Shown in pieces: positions 6,040 to 11,793 of a DNA stretch of 11,793 nt; the first letter of the stretch is position 1; each line of letters opens with the position of its first letter. Below the pieces are notes generated by a model. The model saw nothing but the letters and a program-made list of their open reading frames with translations, did not search any database and was not told where the DNA came from. Position numbers and translations under genes: made by a program. The stretch is taken from NCBI GenBank assembly GCA_035541735.1, contig DATKMS010000229.1:1-11793 (forward strand), read 5' to 3'. Source of the stretch: DATKMS01 sp035541735. Lineage in GTDB: Bacteria; Desulfobacterota; Binatia; HRBIN30.

Positions 6040-9000
6040 TCATTTGCCCAACTCCTGCTCCAGTGCTGTAGCCCGCAGCGGCGCGCCCATCGCGCGCCAT
6101 AGGCGCGCCGCCTCCTGGACCTCGCGCGCGCGCACCGTCGCGTCATCGAGCAACGCCGCCAGCCGGGCGCGCTCTTCGTGCACCATTGGCTCGAGGCTGC
6201 GGCCGCCGGTTTCTTCGATCAGTGCCTGCGCGCGGGCGACGGCAGCCTCGATGGCTTCCCGGGCAGCCGTACCGGTCTCCGCGCGCAACGCACGCGCCAG
6301 CGCGAGCTGCGCCTCGGCCTCCCAGAAGCGGGCCCCTTGCTGGATGCCGCGCTCGACCGCCTCCTCTGCCGTCTGCCTGGCGCGGGCTGGATCGCCGCCG
6401 CGGAGATACGCGTCGGCGAGGTCGGCGAGCAGGCGCGCCTCGAACTGCAGATTCGTGCGCCGCTCGCGGGCGATGGCGATCGCCTGCTCGATCTCGTGTT
6501 TCGCCTCAGCCACCGCGCCGCGATCGAGTTGGGCTTTGCCGAGCACCCAGTGCGCCAGCGACAGCGACAGGGAGCTGCCGTTCTTCTCGGCAATGCGGAT
6601 GGATTCACGCGCATTGCCGAGCAGCAGCTCGACATCGCCGCGGATGGAATCCATCACCGCCTGGATCGTGCGGATCCAACCGATGACCTCGGTGGCTTCC
6701 AGCTGGCGGGCGAGGTCGAGGGCGCGTCCCATCTCGCCATGGCCCTCCGCCAAGCGGCCCATCAGAGAGAATATCCAACCCCGGCGTGCGACGGCCCAGA
6801 CATAGTCGCTGCCCCCCCAGGTTTCGCGTCCATACGTGATGTCGTGCTCGGTGGCAGCAGCGAGCTCTTCGCACGCCGCCAGCCCTTCTGCCAGGCGCCC
6901 CGTATTAATGAGTACATCGATGCGCGCCCCTTTGCACTCGGCGCGGTACAACGGGTCGTCGGAGACTCGATCGAGGATGCCCAGCATCTCATCGATCTGT
7001 TCGAACGCGCCGCGCAGGTCACCGCTGAGATCGAGGACGACGCTGTACATGAACACGATGTCGCAGAGCAACCGCTCGTCTCGGCAACGCGCAGCGAAGT
7101 CGCGGCCGTGCGCCGCGACCTTCCTGGCCTCCTCAGCGGGCATGCCGAGACGAAAGCCGAGACTGAGCAGTCGCCAACACGCATGCCCCGCGAGGCGGGC
7201 CGCCGCTTCATCGTCGCGGCGCGGGCCGGCAAGGTCGAGCACCTTCCGCCAGTGGGTGCGCGCCGCCGCAAAGTCGTTCGCTTCCACCCACTCGGCGGCG
7301 CGGCGGTGCCAGCCCGCCGCCTCCATGATCTCGCCCGCTTCCTCCCAATGATGGGCGAGCAGCGCGGCGCGCTCGTCGAGCTTGTCGGCGTGGGCGGCGT
7401 GGATCGCTCGCGCCACGGCCGCGTGGGTATGCCGCCGCCGTTCCTGCAGCTGCGAGCCGAGTGCGACCTCCTGTGTGAGCGGGTGCTTGAAGGCGTACTC
7501 GGCGATGGGGTAGAGTGACTTCTCGTAGACGAACTCCGATTGCTTGAGCTGGCGCAATGCCTCGTCGAGATCCGCGCGCGGCAGCTCGCCCACGGCTTCG
7601 AGAATGCTCCCGTGGAACTCCTTGCCGATGACCGCAGCGGTCTGCAGCACCTGCTTCTCACGCTCGGCAAGGCGGTCGATGCGCGCCGCGAGCAGCGCTT
7701 GCACGGTGCGTGGCACGTCGAGCTGGTCGATTCTGGCCACCAGCCGGTAGTTGCCACGTTCGCCTTGGACCTGTCCCTTCTCGATCAACGACTGGATCAC
7801 CTCTTCGGCGAAGAACGGGTTGCCGCCGGTGCGGCGGTGGATCGCCTGTGCCAGGCCGGCGATGCTCGGATCTTTGCCGAGCCAGTCGTCGAGCAGCTCC
7901 GCGATCGCCTCGGGCCCGAGCGGCGCCAGCGGGATTTGGTGGTAGTAGGAGAGCCGCATCCAGTCGGCGTGATACTCGGGGCGGAAGTTCAGCAGCAGCA
8001 GCGTCGGGGTGCTGGCGACGGCATCCACCCATTGCGCCACGGCGACCTCGCTGCCCGTGTCGATCCAGTGCAGGTCTTCGATGAGGACGACCCGCGCGCC
8101 GTCGCGATCGCGACGCTCGAAGAGTCGCTTGAGCACGCCGAAGAGCTGGCGTTGGCGCGCCTCGGGGTCCAAGCGTGGGGCGGGGCGCTGCGGGTCGGGC
8201 ACGCCGAAGAAGTCGAAGAGTAGCGGCAGCGCTTCGCGGAAGGCTTCATCGATGAGCAGTAAGCGCCCGGCGATCTTTTCGCGCGCCAGTTGGTCGCTGT
8301 CGTTCTCCTCGATGCCATAGAAATCGCGACACACCTGGAGGATCGGTAGGAAGGGAATGTTCTTGCCGTGGGCGACACCGCGTCCCTCGACCGGCGTGAG
8401 CCCGCGGGCGCGGCACCGTTCGAGGAACTCGAAGCACAGGCGGCTCTTGCCGGTCCCGGCGTCGGCGACGATGCCGACCACCTGGCCGTTGCCGGTGCGC
8501 GCCTGCGCCAGCGCCGCCTCCAACGTCTGCATGTCGGAATCGCGCCCGACGAAGCGCGTCAGGCCACGGGCGCGGGACACTTCGAAGCGCGTCCGCAGCT
8601 TGCCGATGCCACGCAGCTGGAACACCCGGACCGGCTCGCTGACGCCCTTCACCGGAAACTCGCCGAGGTCCTCCAGATCGAAGTAGCCTTGCGCCAGCGC
8701 CGCGGTGCTGGCCGTCAGATAGGCGGTGTCCGGCGACGCCAGCGCCTCCATGCGCTGCGCCAACCCGACGGTATGGCCTTGCGCGGTGTAGTCCATACGC
8801 AGATCGTCGCCGATCTTGCCGACCACCACGTCACCGGAGTGCAGGCCGATGCGGCAGGAGAGCGTCAGGCCATGCGCGCGTTTCACTTCGCGGGCCTGCG
8901 GGCGGAGCGCTTCCAGGAGATGCAGTGCTGCGTAGCAGGCACGCTGCGCGTGGTCCTCGTGCGCGATCGGCGCGCCGAACAACGCCATGATGCCGTCGCC

Positions 9001-9435
9001 GGTGTACTGGTTCACCGTCCCTTCGAAGCGATGCACGCCATCGGTGAGGATGGCGAAGAACTTGTCGAGGATCCTGTGCCACTCCTCCGGGTCGAGCTGC
9101 TCGGACAACTCCATAGACCCCTTCACGTCGGCGAAGAGCACGGTGACTTGCTTGCGTTCACCTTCGAGGGCCGCACGCGAGGTGAGGATTTTGTCGGCGA
9201 GGTGTTTGGGTGTGTAGGAAAGGGGGCTAGGGGTTACGGGGTTAGGGGTTTGGGTAGAGGAGTCTTTCTGTACCCCCTTAGCCCCCTGCAGTTCAGCGCC
9301 ACATTTGCGGCAGAATCTGGCGCCTGGACTGACGGCGACGCCGCAGGAAGGACAGAGGTCTTCCAGCTTGGCGCCGCACCCTTCGCAGAACGCAGAATCC
9401 GATGGGTTGTCGGAGCCGCACGCGCGGCAATTCAT
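6040..9435 (-). CDS. Zinc-ribbon, class III nucleotide cyclase, STAND-like ATPase and TPR multidomain protein
   Basis: This is a 1131-residue cytosolic signalling protein, complete in the window. Residues 1-50 are a double zinc ribbon (Cys3/6, 17/20, 28/31, 42/45). After a linker and the SYTPKHLADKIL segment, a class III adenylate/guanylate cyclase domain spans about 95-275, with metal-binding Asp103 (FADV) and Asp147 (YTGDGIMALFG). The base-selecting Lys position appears to be Gln143, and the transition-state Asn position is Gly224 (GHTVGLAQR), with Arg228 kept. A P-loop ATPase of the AAA_16/STAND type follows: ADAGTGKS (324-331), VLIEDLHWID (450-459), NFRPEY (483-488), RTGGNPFF (535-542). 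From about residue 640 the chain is helical and TPR-like to the C-terminus. The start is fixed by ATGA overlap with the upstream gene and GGAG 8 nt before it. The signal sensed and whether it makes cAMP or cGMP are unknown. Confidence 0.93.
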   Translation of the reverse strand: MNCRACGSDNPSDSAFCEGCGAKLEDLCPSCGVAVSPGARFCRKCGAELQGAKGVQKDSSTQTPNPVTPSPLSYTPKHLADKILTSRAALEGERKQVTVLFADVKGSMELSEQLDPEEWHRILDKFFAILTDGVHRFEGTVNQYTGDGIMALFGAPIAHEDHAQRACYAALHLLEALRPQAREVKRAHGLTLSCRIGLHSGDVVVGKIGDDLRMDYTAQGHTVGLAQRMEALASPDTAYLTASTAALAQGYFDLEDLGEFPVKGVSEPVRVFQLRGIGKLRTRFEVSRARGLTRFVGRDSDMQTLEAALAQARTGNGQVVGIVADAGTGKSRLCFEFLERCRARGLTPVEGRGVAHGKNIPFLPILQVCRDFYGIEENDSDQLAREKIAGRLLLIDEAFREALPLLFDFFGVPDPQRPAPRLDPEARQRQLFGVLKRLFERRDRDGARVVLIEDLHWIDTGSEVAVAQWVDAVASTPTLLLLNFRPEYHADWMRLSYYHQIPLAPLGPEAIAELLDDWLGKDPSIAGLAQAIHRRTGGNPFFAEEVIQSLIEKGQVQGERGNYRLVARIDQLDVPRTVQALLAARIDRLAEREKQVLQTAAVIGKEFHGSILEAVGELPRADLDEALRQLKQSEFVYEKSLYPIAEYAFKHPLTQEVALGSQLQERRRHTHAAVARAIHAAHADKLDERAALLAHHWEEAGEIMEAAGWHRRAAEWVEANDFAAARTHWRKVLDLAGPRRDDEAAARLAGHACWRLLSLGFRLGMPAEEARKVAAHGRDFAARCRDERLLCDIVFMYSVVLDLSGDLRGAFEQIDEMLGILDRVSDDPLYRAECKGARIDVLINTGRLAEGLAACEELAAATEHDITYGRETWGGSDYVWAVARRGWIFSLMGRLAEGHGEMGRALDLARQLEATEVIGWIRTIQAVMDSIRGDVELLLGNARESIRIAEKNGSSLSLSLAHWVLGKAQLDRGAVAEAKHEIEQAIAIARERRTNLQFEARLLADLADAYLRGGDPARARQTAEEAVERGIQQGARFWEAEAQLALARALRAETGTAAREAIEAAVARAQALIEETGGRSLEPMVHEERARLAALLDDATVRAREVQEAARLWRAMGAPLRATALEQELGK
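9221..9287. repeat. G-run tract bounded by a 9-bp inverted repeat inside the linker coding sequence
   Basis: AGGGGGCTA (9221-9229) and TAGCCCCCT (9279-9287) are perfect inverted repeats. Between and including the left arm, the plus strand carries five G-runs (9222-9226, 9230-9233, 9238-9241, 9245-9248, 9252-9254) with short TTA/TTT-type spacers, a candidate G-quadruplex on the template strand of the cyclase gene. It encodes the linker TQTPNPVTPSPLS and neighbours, and is absent from the truncated copy, whose linker is five residues shorter. Confidence 0.6.
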
Positions 9436-11793
9436 GACCCCAGCTCCTTGCGCAGGCGCGCCGCATGCCCCGGCGCGCCGATCTCTTCGTAGCCTTGCCG
9501 CGCCTCGTGCAGCAGGCGCTCACGCGTCGCGTCGTCGCCGAGCACGGCAGCCAGCTCGGCGCGCCATTCGCAGAGCGCCGGGGCGAGCATGCGTGTGCCC
9601 GTACGTTCGATCAAGGCGGCCGCCATGTCGAGGGCGGTCTCGGCAGCGGCGCGTGCCGACGAGCCGTGCCGCCGGAGCATCGCGCGCGCCAGGACGCCAT
9701 GGGCAACTGGCTCAAAGTTGGCGCGCAACGAGCGCTGGCAGATCGCGATTGCCTTCTGTGCCGCATCCTCCGCGGCCGCGCAATCGCCCGCGTCCACCAG
9801 AGCCTCGGCCAGCCGCGCCGCGGCTTCGCCCTCGAACGCGCGCTCGACGCGCTCGAACAGTTCGAGCGACGCGCGCGCCGGCTCGATGGCATCGGCGTAT
9901 CGACCGGCGGCAAGGTGTGCGTAGGCAAAAGCCAGCTGCGTCAATGCGACCATGTTGAGCGGCTCACCCAGCCTGCGCCTTATCTCCTCGAGTTGACGCG
10001 CGCTTGTGAGTACCCGCTCCGCGTCGCCCGTGAGGTAGAAGGTCTCGGCCATACGGGCCAGGGTGTAGCCGACCATTTCCGGCGTGTCGTCGCCTTCGGC
10101 GAGCCGACGACCACGTTCCATCTCTTCGAGCCCGTCGGGTAGCCGGCCCATGAGGGCGACGCATGTGCCACGCCAGACCGAAAAGACGCAGCAGGGATTG
10201 ACGCCCGCGATCCATTCCGCCGGAGGACTGTGGCGGGGGAAACGTGCAAGTCCGTCCTCCGCGACCTGGAGCGTCTCCGGGAGCCGCGTGGCAAACCCCA
10301 GCGCGTCGGTGAGATACATCAATGCATTGGCCTGCAAGCCAGTGTCGTCGATCTCGAGTGCAGCGCGCCGGTTCTGAAGTGCCAGCTCGACGTACGCGGC
10401 AACATCGCCGGCACTGCAGTGGACCCGGCTATGGGCCAGCGACAACTCGAGATGAGCGCGTCGATCGCCCATCGCCTTTGCGAGGGCATGCCCCTCGTCC
10501 AGCAATGAACGCGTTTCCCCGAGATCCGTGCCGATACGCCTGCTCGCCATCAGAAGCCGCCTGCACGCGGCGATGCCGAGGGCTGCCACCTCGCGGTCGC
10601 CCGGCAGCTCGCGTACGAGGACACGCACCCGGCCCCAGTGGTGTGCGGCGGCGGCGAAGTCGGTGAGGCCCACCCATTCCGCGGCTCGCTTGTGCCAGCG
10701 CGCCGCGGCGAGCGCTTCACCGGCCTGCTCCCAATGATGCGCCAGCAGCGGGGCACGCTCGTCCAAATGCTCTGGGTCCTGCTTCTCGATGGTGCGCGCC
10801 ACCGCGGCGTGCACCGCTCGGCGCCGCTCCTTGAGCTGGCTGCCGAGTGCCACCTCTTGCGTCAGCGGATGCTTGAACGAGTACTCGACGACCGGATAGA
10901 TCGCCTGTTCGTGAATGAATTCGGCGCGGTGCAGCGCCGCCAGCGCCGCCTTCAGCTCCTCGGGAGGCAATGCCGCCACCGCCTCGAGCAACGGTTCGGC
11001 GAAGTCCTTGCCAATCACAGAGGCCGTCTGCAGCAACCGCTTCTCGCGCTCCGGCAGCCGATCGATGCGCGCGGCCAGCACGGCCTGCACGCTCGCCGGC
11101 ACCTCGAGTCGTTCGATCGGTGTCACCAGCCGATACGCGCCGCGGCTCCCTTCGAGATGCCCCGACTCGATCAGCATCTGCGCCACCTCCTCGGTGAAGA
11201 ACGGGTTGCCGCCCGTGCGTGCGTGGATCGGTCCTACGAGGGACCCGATGCTGGGATCGGTGCCGAGCAGATCTGCGAGCAACTCGGCGATGGCTTCCTT
11301 GCCCAACGGTGTCAGCGGGATCTGATGATACCACGACTTCTGCATCCGGTCGGCGCGATACTCGGGCCGGAAGTTCAGCAGCAGCAAGTTGCGACTACCC
11401 GCGCGCGCATCCACCATGTGCGCCAGGAACTCACCACTGGCGTCGTCGAGCCAGTGCAGGTCCTCGACTAGCGTAATGGTCGGCTGCTCCTCGCTGATAC
11501 TCTGAATCACTTTGCGCATCACGGCCAGGATCTGGCGCTGGCGCGCGTCGGGATCCAGGCGCGGCGCCGGGCGCTGCGGGTCGGTGACGCCGAGGAAGTC
11601 GAAGATCAGCGGCAACGCGTCGGCGAAGCCGAGGTCGAGCAGCACCATGCGCCCGGCGATCTTCTCGCGCGCACTGCGGTCGTCGTCCTCGCTCCTGATC
11701 CCGTAGTAGGCGCGGAACAGCTCCAGGATCGGCAGCAAGGGGATGTTCTTCCCGTGCGCCACGGCGTGGCATTCGTAGACCGACATCCCCCGG
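9432..11793 (-). CDS. Upstream paralogue of the cyclase/ATPase/TPR protein, N-terminus beyond window edge
   Basis: The C-terminal 786 codons are visible. The frame stays open to the right edge, and the residues RGMSVYECHAVAHGKN align without gaps to RGLTPVEGRGVAHGKN (344-359) of the next gene, so the ATG at 11786 is internal, not a start. Counting from that Met, the Walker B-like VEDLHWLD is at 107-114. NFRPEYRAD, ARTGGNPFFTEEV and the winged-helix-like ERLEVPASVQAVLAARIDRL follow. The second half is a helical TPR-type region with clusters of Ala and Leu, ending LRKELGS. The Walker A and any zinc ribbon or cyclase domain should lie to the right of the window; by homology they are expected but not seen. 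The stop overlaps the next start (ATGA), so the two paralogues are translationally coupled. It may work with its neighbour as a heteromeric sensor; that is inference. Confidence 0.92.
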   Translation of the reverse strand, partial: RGMSVYECHAVAHGKNIPLLPILELFRAYYGIRSEDDDRSAREKIAGRMVLLDLGFADALPLIFDFLGVTDPQRPAPRLDPDARQRQILAVMRKVIQSISEEQPTITLVEDLHWLDDASGEFLAHMVDARAGSRNLLLLNFRPEYRADRMQKSWYHQIPLTPLGKEAIAELLADLLGTDPSIGSLVGPIHARTGGNPFFTEEVAQMLIESGHLEGSRGAYRLVTPIERLEVPASVQAVLAARIDRLPEREKRLLQTASVIGKDFAEPLLEAVAALPPEELKAALAALHRAEFIHEQAIYPVVEYSFKHPLTQEVALGSQLKERRRAVHAAVARTIEKQDPEHLDERAPLLAHHWEQAGEALAAARWHKRAAEWVGLTDFAAAAHHWGRVRVLVRELPGDREVAALGIAACRRLLMASRRIGTDLGETRSLLDEGHALAKAMGDRRAHLELSLAHSRVHCSAGDVAAYVELALQNRRAALEIDDTGLQANALMYLTDALGFATRLPETLQVAEDGLARFPRHSPPAEWIAGVNPCCVFSVWRGTCVALMGRLPDGLEEMERGRRLAEGDDTPEMVGYTLARMAETFYLTGDAERVLTSARQLEEIRRRLGEPLNMVALTQLAFAYAHLAAGRYADAIEPARASLELFERVERAFEGEAAARLAEALVDAGDCAAAEDAAQKAIAICQRSLRANFEPVAHGVLARAMLRRHGSSARAAAETALDMAAALIERTGTRMLAPALCEWRAELAAVLGDDATRERLLHEARQGYEEIGAPGHAARLRKELGS

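Noticed and set aside
6178..9492. Large plus-strand open frames opposite the cyclase/ATPase gene (for example 6178-7518, 7540-8223, 8368-9492)
   Set aside because: They mirror the codon structure of the real minus-strand gene; translations look like anti-coding noise without motifs.
11784..11786. ATG at the right edge as start of the upstream paralogue
   Set aside because: The two in-frame codons before it align with the paralogue, the frame is open to the edge, and a start here would remove the P-loop; it is an internal Met.

Overview
This window is high-GC bacterial DNA, roughly 65-75% GC in most genes, with dense protein coding on both strands. There are no rRNA or tRNA genes, CRISPR array or insertion sequence that I can see. 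The lineage cannot be fixed from the sequence alone. Three things fit a deltaproteobacterium-like or Binatota-like uncultured soil or sediment bacterium: the Pro/Thr-rich stalk on the lipoprotein, the DUF971-Mrp pair, and the very large zinc-ribbon/cyclase/ATPase/TPR proteins. That placement is low-confidence inference.

Left part (1-2541). A minus-strand pair encodes a DUF971 protein and an Mrp/NBP35-type Fe-S carrier ATPase that runs off the left edge. The two overlap by an ATGA. Across a 200-bp gap, a trans-polyprenyl diphosphate synthase reads the other way.

Middle part (2595-5272). A minus-strand lipoprotein, probably a secreted beta-propeller, is divergent from a plus-strand DUF2156/MprF-C-terminal-like gene. 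A gap of about 490 bp separates them and contains two perfect 8-2-8 inverted repeats. One of these sits beside a TATCAT -10-like box and looks like an operator. The DUF2156 gene and its leader are clearly lower in GC (about 45-50% in sampled lines) than the surroundings, which suggests separate ancestry.

Right part (5390-11793). A minus-strand tandem array holds related signalling proteins. In order of transcription there are three members. The first is a large ATPase/TPR protein whose N-terminus lies beyond the right edge. The second is a complete 1131-residue paralogue with a double zinc ribbon, a class III nucleotide cyclase domain, a STAND-like P-loop ATPase and a TPR region, coupled to the first by an ATGA overlap. 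The third is a truncated copy that keeps only the double zinc ribbon and the start of the cyclase domain. It was broken by a short frameshifting deletion relative to its paralogue and then joined to unrelated, decayed coding sequence.

The most interesting material is this array (duplication, coupling and decay), the G-rich, inverted-repeat-bounded insert in the linker of the complete copy, and the putative operator before the DUF2156 gene. I see no clearly new multi-gene system. The large proteins belong to a recognisable but poorly understood family.
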